NCBI GenBank assembly: GCA_030835065.1
Contig: JAUQWR010000005.1
Location: 1 to 11,097, forward strand
Source of the DNA: Candidatus Kapaibacterium sp.
Lineage (GTDB): Bacteria > Bacteroidota > Ignavibacteria > Kapaibacteriales > UBA2268
Length of the DNA stretch: 11,097 nt
Direction of reading: 5' to 3'
Shown here piece after piece: positions 1 to 7,261 of this stretch (within the stretch, counting starts at the first letter, position 1; every line of letters begins with the position of its first letter). Under the pieces are notes generated by a model that worked only from the letters and a program-made list of their open reading frames with translations, did not search any database and had not been told where the DNA came from. Position numbers and translations under genes: made by a program.

Positions 1-1283
1 ATTTCTGCAGGGAAATGAGAATTTTTAAATGCTTGAATAATATGAGGATATTCTTGTCTTACTTCGTCAATTTGTTTGTATTTTTGCTCGATTACATCTT
101 CGAGATTATTATAATATACAAAACTCATCAAACCATCTGAAGTAATATACCAGGTTTTTGGAATTTTAACATTTTTAAGAATTGGATATTCGGATTCATA
201 TTTTTCAATTATTCTTTTAGCAAGCAAAAGCCCGGCACTTTTACCACCAAGTTTGCCATGCCCTTCGGTAGGAAAAATAACATTTTGAAGTACATCATAA
301 AAGTCTCCGATTGCAAAATTATTTTTTGCAATGTCAATATATTCGAGCTGATCAGTCAAAAATCTTCTAATCAAAGACACTCTGATTCCTTGATGAATAG
401 GAGAAGCAAGCTCGAACGAAGAAGGATTAGTATGATGATATTTACGAATTGCATCTGCAATTTCTGCCAGAGGCGTATTTTGATTTGCAAGAGCTTTCAC
501 TAAGAAATGAGATTTTTCTTCATGTATCCATTTTTGGATTTGAGCCAGCAAATCCGCTTCTGTGAAATAATCAGCAGCAACGTCGAATATTTCGTAACCA
601 AGATTGAAAGAACTTTCGAGCACTTGTTTTTTTGATGGTCTGTTCAGTTCAGTTTCTGTCGATTGAAAATCAATATTATTCCCTAATTTTGCAAATAGAT
701 CTTTAGATTCGGGAATACCTTTACAAAACAAATTATTCAGCATTTTGCGCGAAATAATTGAAAACAAAGTCTGATCGGTCTTTTTAAGCAAGTCTAAAAC
801 AATTATCCACTCAGGCTTGCGAGTAAGTTCGTCTTTTTCTTGTTGAGACTTCCAGTCTTGAAACAATTTTTTAAGTCTTTGATGAAGAATAAAATGCCCA
901 ATCCTATCAGAAATGGTATTCATCAGTCGCCATTCATCTTTGAGAAATGGACCGTCGTCTGCCAAAGGCAATTCTTCGGTATAATGAACAAACATAGTAC
1001 CAACGGCACTACCCTGCACATTTATATGTGAAGCCATAACCCATGGAGTATCCTTAAAGCCCGGACTTTGATAAGATATTTTTTCAACTTCTATCCTAAC
1101 AACACATTTTTCAGAATACTTCCAACCTAATGGAATCGCAGAAATTAGTTTATCGATTGTACTTTCGAAAGAAGAATCTTGATCCGCGAGGGCTTCTTCA
1201 ATAAGATAGAGGCAGTTCAACTCTTTGGCTCTTTCTTCTAATGAATGCAAAAGCACTTCGTTAGCAACATTTATTCCATTCAT
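1..1283 (-). CDS. PEP/pyruvate-binding domain protein with GAF-like N-terminus (partial, 3' end beyond window)
   Basis: I translated the minus strand by hand from the ATG at 1283; it stays open for 427 codons to the left edge, so the C-terminus is missing. Residues 1-145 resemble a GAF-like sensor region found at the front of some signalling proteins: RAKELNCLY near residue 18, then a GWKYSEKCVVRIE strand and DEGPF-like ADDGPFLKDEW. A helical linker follows to about residue 330. From about residue 340 the motif HGKLGGKSAGLLLA matches the ATP-binding start of the PEP synthase/pyruvate phosphate dikinase N-terminal (PPDK_N) fold, with K348 at the conserved lysine position. The family transfers phosphate between ATP, pyruvate and PEP, but a version carrying a sensor region may be regulatory or only nucleotide-binding. 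The catalytic histidine domain, if present, lies outside the window. There is no clear Shine-Dalgarno before the start. It is divergent from fbp. I am confident of the PPDK_N part and less so of the GAF label. Confidence 0.8.
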   Translation of the reverse strand, partial: MNGINVANEVLLHSLEERAKELNCLYLIEEALADQDSSFESTIDKLISAIPLGWKYSEKCVVRIEVEKISYQSPGFKDTPWVMASHINVQGSAVGTMFVHYTEELPLADDGPFLKDEWRLMNTISDRIGHFILHQRLKKLFQDWKSQQEKDELTRKPEWIIVLDLLKKTDQTLFSIISRKMLNNLFCKGIPESKDLFAKLGNNIDFQSTETELNRPSKKQVLESSFNLGYEIFDVAADYFTEADLLAQIQKWIHEEKSHFLVKALANQNTPLAEIADAIRKYHHTNPSSFELASPIHQGIRVSLIRRFLTDQLEYIDIAKNNFAIGDFYDVLQNVIFPTEGHGKLGGKSAGLLLAKRIIEKYESEYPILKNVKIPKTWYITSDGLMSFVYYNNLEDVIEQKYKQIDEVRQEYPHIIQAFKNSHFPAE

Positions 1284-1443
1284 TATAACTCAGCTATATA
1301 ATTAATCAATATCTTTTTAAATGACGTAAAACAATCTTTCTATTGCCTTTTGATTCTCATACGTCAATATAAAATAAGTTTTTGACAAGACTTAATAATA
1401 TGTTATATTTATATTAAATTATTAAAAATCAGACGAGAATAAT
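1284..1443. other. Divergent intergenic region, PEP-binding gene / fbp
   Basis: This 160-bp spacer separates two divergently transcribed genes and must hold promoters for both. The fbp promoter is listed separately. A 7-bp inverted repeat, TGACGTA at 1322-1328 and TACGTCA at 1360-1366, has arms 38 bp apart and could be a split operator. I could not identify a convincing minus-strand promoter; a TTGACG on that strand (within 1361-1369) has only a weak -10 partner. Confidence 0.6.
1382..1409 (+). promoter_or_regulatory. Sigma70-like promoter of fbp
   Basis: A perfect TTGACA (-35) at 1382-1387 is followed after 16 bp by TATATT (-10) at 1404-1409. A TG at 1401-1402 gives an extended -10. Transcription would start near 1416, leaving a leader of about 28 nt before the fbp ATG. 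The match is good by the sigma70 consensus; whether the host polymerase uses that consensus is an assumption, because Bacteroidota proper use a different -7 element. Confidence 0.6.
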
Positions 1444-2487
1444 ATGCCATTCTTATCGACAGATCGCTTAATTACAATCGATCATTACATTGCCGAAGAA
1501 GAAAACCTTCACCCCGATGCAAGTGGTGATTTCTCGTCGTTACTTCATGATTTGACTTTTGCAATTAGAATTATTTCTCGCGACGTAAGGCGCGCTGGCT
1601 TAAACGATATTCTTGGTATTACTAATTCTACGAATATTCATGGAGAACAAGTCAGAAAGCTCGACAAATATTCCAATGAAGTAATTAAAAAAACTATGAT
1701 TCAGGGTGGCAATATCTGCGTTATGGCTTCTGAAGAAGAAGACGATATTGTACCTGTTAATTCTGAAAGCAAGCATGCTAAATATGTTCTTGCTTATGAT
1801 CCTTTAGATGGCTCAAGCAATATTGACGTTAATATTACTATTGGCTCAATCTTTTCAGTTTATCAAAGATTAGATCAAAGTGCCAAAGGTGCTGGCACAC
1901 TCCAAGATTTGCTCCAACCAGGGTACAAACAGGTTGCTGCAGGCTATGCACTCTATGGCTCTAGCACTATTCTTGTCTATACTACCGGTCATGGTGTTCA
2001 AGTTTTTACATACGACCCGACACTAGGCGAATTCTTATTGACAAATCAAAATCTGAAAATTCCCTCAAAAGGCAGGTTGTTTAGCTGTAATATGGGTAAT
2101 TATTATAATTGGGACGAAAGAGTACGCCAATATGTAGATTATTTAAGGATGAAATCCGATGATGGCGATAGACCCTACGGACTTAGGTATATTGCTACAG
2201 GTGTGGCTGACGTTCATCGCACTCTTCATTATGGCGGTATTTATTTATATCCACCCGACCTGAATAATCTCGAAGGCAAGTTCAGGCTTGTATACGAAGC
2301 TAATGCTTTGGCGATGATTGTAGAGCAAGCTGGAGGCAGAGCTTCCAATGGTATTGTACGTATTCAGGAAATTGTACCGCAAAATATTCATCAGCATACT
2401 CCGCTTTTTATTGGCAGCAAACTAGACGTTATGGAATGCGAATTGTTCCTTCAAGGCAACCATCCGGCTCAGCTAAGACAGTTCTGA
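1444..2487 (+). CDS. fbp: Class I fructose-1,6-bisphosphatase
   Basis: The enzyme hydrolyses fructose 1,6-bisphosphate to fructose 6-phosphate, the committed step of gluconeogenesis (and of the Calvin cycle in autotrophs), in the cytosol with Mg2+. The 347-residue protein is typical in length for the bacterial class I family. The metal- and substrate-binding segments are visible: ASEEED at 95-100 and DPLDGSSNID at 119-128. The C-terminal signature KFRLVYEANALA at 279-290 has Ala288 where most members have Pro, a mild deviation; AEQAGG-like VEQAGGRAS follows at 293-301. The ATG at 1444 is the natural start, just after the promoter, with only a weak upstream purine run (GACGAG). recQ begins 62 bp downstream on the same strand and may be read through. 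The neighbouring divergent gene also concerns PEP/pyruvate metabolism. The assignment is secure. Confidence 0.97.
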   Translation: MPFLSTDRLITIDHYIAEEENLHPDASGDFSSLLHDLTFAIRIISRDVRRAGLNDILGITNSTNIHGEQVRKLDKYSNEVIKKTMIQGGNICVMASEEEDDIVPVNSESKHAKYVLAYDPLDGSSNIDVNITIGSIFSVYQRLDQSAKGAGTLQDLLQPGYKQVAAGYALYGSSTILVYTTGHGVQVFTYDPTLGEFLLTNQNLKIPSKGRLFSCNMGNYYNWDERVRQYVDYLRMKSDDGDRPYGLRYIATGVADVHRTLHYGGIYLYPPDLNNLEGKFRLVYEANALAMIVEQAGGRASNGIVRIQEIVPQNIHQHTPLFIGSKLDVMECELFLQGNHPAQLRQF

Positions 2488-2548
2488 TTTTTATTTTAAA
2501 CCATAAAACCGTAAATTTACATTCTTTATTTTAATTATTTTGGTGATT

Positions 2549-5125
2549 ATGAGCGATTATTTATTCGAATTGAATAAATACTTCGGTTTTAAACAATTTA
2601 GGCACGGTCAGTGCGAAATTGTTGATTCAATCGTGAAAGGTAAAAACACGCTTGTGGTAATGCCCACTGGCGGAGGCAAGTCTTTATGTTACCAATTGCC
2701 TGCCCTGATATTAGAAGGAACTGCAATTGTTATTTCCCCTCTGATTGCTCTAATGAAAGATCAAGTCGATTCTTTGACTCGTGCCGGCATTTCTGCAACT
2801 TTTATAAACAGCTCAATATCCCAAGAAGAAATTAATCAAAGAATGGAATGGGCTTTTGCAGGTAAATTTAAACTGATTTATCTTGCTCCTGAGCGCTTAG
2901 AAAGCGATTATTTTATTCGTCAGCTCAATAAAATGAAAATTTCTTTCTTAGCTGTCGATGAGGCTCATTGTATTTCCGAATGGGGGCACGACTTCCGACC
3001 CGCATATTTGAATATTTCTAATGCACTTAAAAAATTGAAGCTCAAGCCGGTTGTGGCTCTCACTGCCACTGCTACGCCAGATGTGCAAGACGATATTGTT
3101 TCGGCACTCGACATGATGCCTTGCAATAGTTTTATCCGTGGCTTTAATCGTCCTAATCTCAGCTATATCACTGAAAAAAATAATTTAAAAATTTTGAAAG
3201 CTTCTGAAATTTTAAAAAAATCTAAAAAAGGCTCTAATATTATATATTGCGGTTCGCGCAGATCAGTGGAAGAAACTGCAAATGCACTTAAATCTGAAAA
3301 ATATTCTGTCGAAGCTTATCATGGTGGTATGCCTCAGGAACTTAGAAAAACTGTTCAGGATAAATTTATTAACGGTGGTATTAATACAATAGTTGCAACC
3401 AATGCTTTTGGGATGGGTGTTGATAAGCCAGACGTAAGAAATGTGATTCATTGCGACCTGACGCAAACACTCGAAGCCTACTATCAGGAAGCAGGACGTG
3501 CAGGGCGCGATGGAAATGAATCTACCTGCCATCTAATTTACTATCCCAACGATATGAACCTTCAAGAGTTTTTTATCAATACTAGTCTTCCGGAAACTAA
3601 AGTACTAAAAGATGTTTATAATGCTTTGTATAGTATTGGCAATAATCGTGAAAGATTTATTCAAGTCAATGAAGTTTATATAGCAAATATGATAAACAGC
3701 AAAGAGCGAACCGTTCAATCTGTTTTAGATTACTTCGAGAGACATAGAATTATCAGCCGCAATAATAATCCGCGCAAGGCAAAAATTAAATTCCTTGATA
3801 ATAAAGAGCGGATAATTGAGTTTTATAACAACACAAGCGAATTGCGCCGAAAAGTAATCGATGGAATTCTTAGGATGGTAAGCTCTGAAGTTTTATATAA
3901 ACATGTGGATATTGATATACTTAAACTAAAACAAAAATTTGAAATTTATGATGATGATCTAAAAGAAACAATTCGATCTTTAGAATACTTTGGATTGCTC
4001 GAATATATACCTGAAATTCCAAGGGCCGGAATTATACTAAATTTAGAAAAGATGCCATTCGAAAACCTTCCATTAGATTTGAACACCTACATACGCCGCC
4101 GCACAAATGCATTTAAAAAGCTCGATCTGGTGCTCAATTATGCAGAAACAAATGAATGCAAAAGAAATTATATATTGAGTTATTTCAAAGAAACTGATAT
4201 TGATGGCGAATGTGGGAAATGCAGTTCTTGTATTAATCCTCAATCCAAAAAGAAACTTTTCGATCCACGAAAATCATATCTAATTGATTTAATACTCAAA
4301 GCAGTTGCAAATCAAGACGGGATTATCGAATCTAAAGCAGATTTTGTAAAAATGCTTCAAGGAAAAGTAAAAAATTCCAAAAATAATCCTTATTTTGCAA
4401 CTTTAGAATCTTATACTATAAAACAAATTGAAGAGATTCTAATGTTTTGTCTCGAAATGAGATACTTAAAAAAATCAACAAAACTTAATGAATTTGCAAT
4501 TATTAGTGAAAGCGGTATGGAAAAATCTGGAATGAATAAAAGCTCGAGCAATGGTTTGAGTGAAGACCACAAAAAAACTGTTGCCGAAATTCAAAAAGTA
4601 ATTGAAGAAATTGCTTCGCTCGAAAACATCAAACCGCGCGGGATTGCCAGCCCTAAGACTATTAAAAGAATTGCTGAGCAAAAACCTAAAACTAAACGAG
4701 AACTTCTCGAAATTGAAGGCTTATCTTCTTACTATGCCGATAGATATTCTGAACTAATTCTTAAGCAATTCATTAATTCAAACAAAGATATTACTAATAA
4801 CTTCGATAATGTTAAGAAAACTGAATTCGAATCTAAAGCTAAGTATTATTATAGTATGATTCAAAATGGAGCTACGATTGCTGAATTAGCTAAAAGTATG
4901 AAATTAGAGCCCGGCGATATAGCTTTAGAACTCGAAAAACAAATTTTAGCCGGTGCTGATGCCGATTTTAAATATTTCTGCAATAAAGAAGTTTTCGCCA
5001 AAATCAGGCATTTAGTTAAAATTAACAAAAATATTAAATTGAGCGAACTGAGATTCAGACTTGATGAAGAACTTGATTTTGCTACTTTGAGGGTAATTAC
5101 TGCCATTGCAAAAACTAAGGAATAG
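2549..5125 (+). CDS. recQ: RecQ-family ATP-dependent DNA helicase, long form with HRDC and C-terminal HTH
   Basis: This is a 3'-5' DNA helicase of the RecQ superfamily 2 group, acting in recombination and replication-fork repair. Numbering is from the ATG at 2549 (858 residues); an in-frame TTG at 2540 adds only three residues and is less likely. Helicase motifs in order: Walker A MPTGGGKS at 38-45, DEAH at 137-140 followed by CISEWGHDFRP, motif III TATAT at 172-176, and motif VI QEAGRAGRDG at 313-322. The zinc-binding cysteines are C537, C555, C558 and C561 in the CKRNYILSYF...CGKCSSC pattern. About 150 extra residues, probably winged-helix-like, sit between motif VI and the zinc site, compared with E. 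coli RecQ. An HRDC-like domain lies at about 670-745 and a helix-turn-helix-like segment (ATIAELAKSMKL) near 775-786. Residues around 645-675 look like a linker. E. coli RecQ has about 610 residues, so this is a long variant. The gene ends at a convergent spacer with tandem repeats. Confidence 0.95.
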   Translation: MSDYLFELNKYFGFKQFRHGQCEIVDSIVKGKNTLVVMPTGGGKSLCYQLPALILEGTAIVISPLIALMKDQVDSLTRAGISATFINSSISQEEINQRMEWAFAGKFKLIYLAPERLESDYFIRQLNKMKISFLAVDEAHCISEWGHDFRPAYLNISNALKKLKLKPVVALTATATPDVQDDIVSALDMMPCNSFIRGFNRPNLSYITEKNNLKILKASEILKKSKKGSNIIYCGSRRSVEETANALKSEKYSVEAYHGGMPQELRKTVQDKFINGGINTIVATNAFGMGVDKPDVRNVIHCDLTQTLEAYYQEAGRAGRDGNESTCHLIYYPNDMNLQEFFINTSLPETKVLKDVYNALYSIGNNRERFIQVNEVYIANMINSKERTVQSVLDYFERHRIISRNNNPRKAKIKFLDNKERIIEFYNNTSELRRKVIDGILRMVSSEVLYKHVDIDILKLKQKFEIYDDDLKETIRSLEYFGLLEYIPEIPRAGIILNLEKMPFENLPLDLNTYIRRRTNAFKKLDLVLNYAETNECKRNYILSYFKETDIDGECGKCSSCINPQSKKKLFDPRKSYLIDLILKAVANQDGIIESKADFVKMLQGKVKNSKNNPYFATLESYTIKQIEEILMFCLEMRYLKKSTKLNEFAIISESGMEKSGMNKSSSNGLSEDHKKTVAEIQKVIEEIASLENIKPRGIASPKTIKRIAEQKPKTKRELLEIEGLSSYYADRYSELILKQFINSNKDITNNFDNVKKTEFESKAKYYYSMIQNGATIAELAKSMKLEPGDIALELEKQILAGADADFKYFCNKEVFAKIRHLVKINKNIKLSELRFRLDEELDFATLRVITAIAKTKE

Positions 5126-5252
5126 TATTTAATTTCAAAAGTAAAACGTATTTTTGATGAGTAAACTTATGAAATAATAGTATATGCAGCTATTAAATCA
5201 TGCTTAAAATGCAACGATTAAAGGTAATGTAGAAATTCAATAAGTTAGGCAT

Positions 5253-5724
5253 AAGACAACAATAAAGTAAGCAAGAAATGCAGAAGAGGGAGCACAAAGT
5301 AAAGGCAGATCCAGTCAATAAAATAAAACACAGCTTATATATAATTGCCGGAAGACAGCAATAAAGTAAGCAAGAAAGGCAGAAGAAGGAGCACAAAGTA
5401 ACACAAAGTAAAGGCAACTCCAGTCAATAAAATAAAATGCAGCTTATATATAATTGCCGGAAGACTTCAATAAAGTAAGCAAGAAAGGCAGAAGAAGGAG
5501 CACAAAGTAACACAAAGTAAAGGCAGATCCAGTCAATAAAATAAAATGCAGCTTATATAGAATTGCCATAAGACAACAATAAAGTAAGGAAGAAATGCAG
5601 AAGAGGGAGCACAAAGTAACACAAAGTAAAGGCAAATCCAGTCAATAAAAAAAAATGTAGCTTATATAGAATTGCCGGAAGATAACAATAAAGTCAGGAA
5701 GAAAGGCAGAAGAAGGAGCACAAA
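5253..5724. repeat. Tandem array of a 109-bp unit, about 4.4 copies
   Basis: Units begin at 5253, 5352, 5461, 5570 and 5679, each opening with AAGAC or AAGAT. Unit lengths are 99, 109, 109 and 109 bp, plus a 46-bp partial copy. Inside units 2-4 the 10-mer CACAAAGTAA occurs twice in tandem; unit 1 has it once, which accounts exactly for its 10-bp deficit. Units 1 and 4 share the variant AAATGCAGAAGAGGG where units 2, 3 and 5 have AAAGGCAGAAGAAGG, so two subtypes are interleaved. The copies are otherwise nearly identical, which indicates recent or ongoing slippage or unequal exchange. There are no unique spacers, so it is not a CRISPR array. No function is evident. Confidence 0.95.
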
Positions 5725-5749
5725 TTGAAGAGGATTATGCAAGTAATTG

Positions 5750-5811
5750 AAAAAAAATAGTGAACTTTGTGATCCTCTCTTAGTTTTGTTAAAAAAAGAT
5801 AAGATCACAAA
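5750..5811 (-). terminator. Probable terminator of the minus-strand VOC/cas6 unit
   Basis: The 9-bp arms TTTGTGATC (5766-5774) and GATCACAAA (5803-5811) are perfect inverted complements around a 28-nt loop. Read on the minus strand, the second arm is followed after 8 nt by eight Ts (5757-5750). The position about 45 bp after the VOC stop fits a terminator. The long loop and the gap before the T-tract make it atypical. Confidence 0.45.
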
Positions 5812-5856
5812 ATACACTAAGTAAAACAATCCTGATGCGAAATTTAAGCTCTGAAA

Positions 5857-6261
5857 TTATTTTTGAACTTGCGATTCGTCCATCCAAACGATTTCCCAAA
5901 CATGTCCATCTAGATCATTGAAGCTTCTAGCAAACATAAACCCATAATCATCAGGAGGGCGGGTTTCGGATGCACCGGCAATCAAGGCTGCATCTACCAG
6001 TTCATTGACTTTATCGCGCGATTCTACAGTAAGTGCATTCAACACTTCTGAGGAAATATGAGCATTGACAAGTGCTTTTGGAGTAAAATCTTTGAATCTG
6101 TTGTATGTGAGCAGCATTGCATAGATTGAATCTGTAATTACCATGCAGGCTGCAGATTCATCAGTAAACTGAGGATTGAAAGAAAATCCCAACTTTTCGA
6201 AAAAGGATTTTGAGGCATCTAAATCCTTGACAGGCAGATTTACAAATATATGCTTTACCAT
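5857..6261 (-). CDS. VOC (glyoxalase/bleomycin-resistance fold) family protein
   Basis: The 134-residue protein belongs to the vicinal oxygen chelate superfamily, whose members are metal-dependent lyases, dioxygenases, isomerases or drug-binding proteins. What shows it: an opening beta strand HIFVNLPVKDLDASKSFFEKLGF at 4-26, the central FTDESAACMVI segment at 32-42, and the closing FNDLDGHVWEIVW at 114-126, where Glu123 sits at the usual last metal-ligand position. The sequence resembles a widespread small subfamily annotated only as glyoxalase-like; its substrate is unknown and I do not assign one. The ATG at 6261 is preceded on the minus strand by AAAGGA at a good distance. It lies 51 bp downstream of cas6 on the same strand, so it may be co-transcribed, but nothing suggests a shared function. 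Confidence 0.88.
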   Translation of the reverse strand: MVKHIFVNLPVKDLDASKSFFEKLGFSFNPQFTDESAACMVITDSIYAMLLTYNRFKDFTPKALVNAHISSEVLNALTVESRDKVNELVDAALIAGASETRPPDDYGFMFARSFNDLDGHVWEIVWMDESQVQK

Positions 6262-6312
6262 AATATTCCTTTAAGATTTGCAAATATTAGGCAAGACTAA
6301 TAAGATTGAAAT

Positions 6313-7119
6313 TTATTGATTATATTTGATTTTATCTATCATGCCCATACCAAGAGTATTTCTCTCGCCGAGTCCGCAGTCGTATGCGACTTTTTGCATA
6401 ATTGGATCTGCAGTAATAGATATTGGGCAAATAAAGCCTTTTATTCTAAGTTCGTCGTACTGCCCTTCTTTTATTGTAATTAGTTTACTTACTGATTCAG
6501 CACCACCACGAGTTCTGATATATTCTTGATCTAGTTTTATATCTAAAGCACCTTCATAATCGAAAGAATATATAGATTTGAATTTTTTTCTAAGATTGAA
6601 AGCTAATGCATTTTCAATATCATTATCTGAGACTCTAAGAAAATGAATATTTTTATGACCACCTAAAAGATTAATTTTTGAGATAGTAGTTGGTGCAAGC
6701 ATAATATATTTTTCTTTGAAATCAAATTCAGGATCGGGAATAACTCTTACATTACTAATAAAGAACTCATTACCGCTAACTCTATTATTGAGAAGAATTC
6801 TTCGTGTTCCAATAAAGGCTTTAATAAAAGACTCAACAAATTCATCATCAACCGGAGCACTTAAAATTACTTTAGACTCGCCATGCCCGCTTATATAATA
6901 ATTATCAATTTTCAGTTTGGGATTCATTATCTTAGAGAAAGTAAAGAGTTTAGCTGATTTGAATTCGGCAAATCTGCATACGTCCGGATACATCCAATAC
7001 GAAAAATCATTTGCCGAATTGGCAAATATCCTCTTGAACTCTAAGCTCAAAGGATAATTATAATTAATCGGTATTGAAAACATACGACTTTTAGTATTTA
7101 AAGTTATTTCCAGCCTCAT
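6313..7119 (-). CDS. cas6: Cas6-family CRISPR RNA endoribonuclease, stand-alone
   Basis: Cas6 cuts CRISPR precursor RNA within each repeat to make guide RNAs for type I and III systems. The 268-residue length is normal. N-terminal features are MRLEITL, then IPINYNYPLSLEFKRIF (16-32), and KLFTFSKI (57-64), matching the usual FTFS strand. The C-terminus has NLRKKF (175-180), GFICPISI (228-235) and the family hallmark glycine-rich loop CGLGERNTLGMGMID (248-262). In many Cas6 proteins a catalytic histidine lies shortly before the FTFS strand (an LH motif); here that place reads WMY (42-44) and there is no histidine before residue 79, so cleavage chemistry may be altered or absent. No other cas gene or CRISPR array is in the window. 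The ATPase/TOPRIM pair lies upstream on the same strand across a dyad-rich 142-bp leader. The start has no strong Shine-Dalgarno. The family call is strong; activity is uncertain. Confidence 0.9.
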   Translation of the reverse strand: MRLEITLNTKSRMFSIPINYNYPLSLEFKRIFANSANDFSYWMYPDVCRFAEFKSAKLFTFSKIMNPKLKIDNYYISGHGESKVILSAPVDDEFVESFIKAFIGTRRILLNNRVSGNEFFISNVRVIPDPEFDFKEKYIMLAPTTISKINLLGGHKNIHFLRVSDNDIENALAFNLRKKFKSIYSFDYEGALDIKLDQEYIRTRGGAESVSKLITIKEGQYDELRIKGFICPISITADPIMQKVAYDCGLGERNTLGMGMIDKIKYNQ

Positions 7120-7164
7120 TCAGTCATTTTCCCATGCGAAATTAAGTAAATATACAGCCCAACC

Positions 7165-7186
7165 CTCAGAAGCATAAGCCTCCGAG
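7165..7186 (-). promoter_or_regulatory. Predicted RNA hairpin in the cas6 leader
   Basis: On the minus strand the arms CTCGGAGGC and GCTTCTGAG form nine consecutive pairs, two of them G-U, closing a UUAU loop. On the plus strand the same two positions become A-C mismatches, so the fold is specific to RNA read in the direction of cas6. It ends 46 nt upstream of the cas6 start. There is no T-tract after it, so it is not a standard terminator. A role as an attenuator or protein-binding site is inference. Confidence 0.5.
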
Positions 7187-7188
7187 CA

Positions 7189-7204
7189 TCAAATAAATAT
7201 TTGA
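7189..7204. repeat. Palindrome in cas6 leader
   Basis: A 16-bp dyad: TCAAATA, AA, TATTTGA. It is perfectly symmetric apart from the 2-bp centre. It shares the AAATATTT core with the larger palindrome at 7229-7261 and may be a related binding site. Confidence 0.55.
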
Positions 7205-7228
7205 GGTAAGTATCAGCGGAATACAAAT

Positions 7229-7261
7229 ATAATTATTTGATAAATATTTATCAATAATTAT
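7229..7261. repeat. Long palindrome just after the TOPRIM-like gene
   Basis: The core TTGATAAAT / ATTTATCAA (7237-7254) is a perfect 18-bp palindrome. Outer arms ATAATTA (7229-7235) and TAATTAT (7255-7261) extend it, with a single unpaired T at 7236. It abuts the stop codon of the TOPRIM-like gene. It contains almost no G or C, so as an RNA stem it is weak, and it may act as a DNA operator or a transcript end. Confidence 0.7.

Larger units (their letters stand above)
5126..5856. other. Convergent non-coding spacer recQ / VOC gene
   Basis: This 731-bp stretch lies between the 3' ends of two converging genes. It holds the 109-bp tandem repeat array (5253-5724) and a terminator-like dyad at its right end. 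I see no gene in it: the open frames on the minus strand are low-complexity readings of the repeat, and a 109-bp period is not a multiple of three. Positions 5126-5252 show nothing recognisable beyond AT-rich sequence. Confidence 0.8.

Noticed and set aside
258..1031. Plus-strand open frames inside the PEP-binding gene
   Set aside because: They are antisense shadows of a continuous 427-codon minus-strand frame with clear family motifs.
2540..2548. Upstream TTG start for recQ
   Set aside because: It adds three residues only; the ATG at 2549 begins directly at the conserved N-terminal region.
5193..5635. Two minus-strand open frames with Cys/Leu-rich products in the convergent spacer
   Set aside because: They are frame readings of the 109-bp tandem repeat, low in complexity, with no ribosome binding site. 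The period is not divisible by three, so no repeated protein would be kept.
5253..5724. CRISPR array near cas6
   Set aside because: The whole 109-bp unit is conserved, with no unique spacers and no short palindromic repeat; it is an ordinary tandem repeat.
7117..7130. Three-codon open frame (ATG ACT GAA TGA) overlapping the cas6 start
   Set aside because: It is too short to be meaningful without conservation; probably chance, though it could couple translation.
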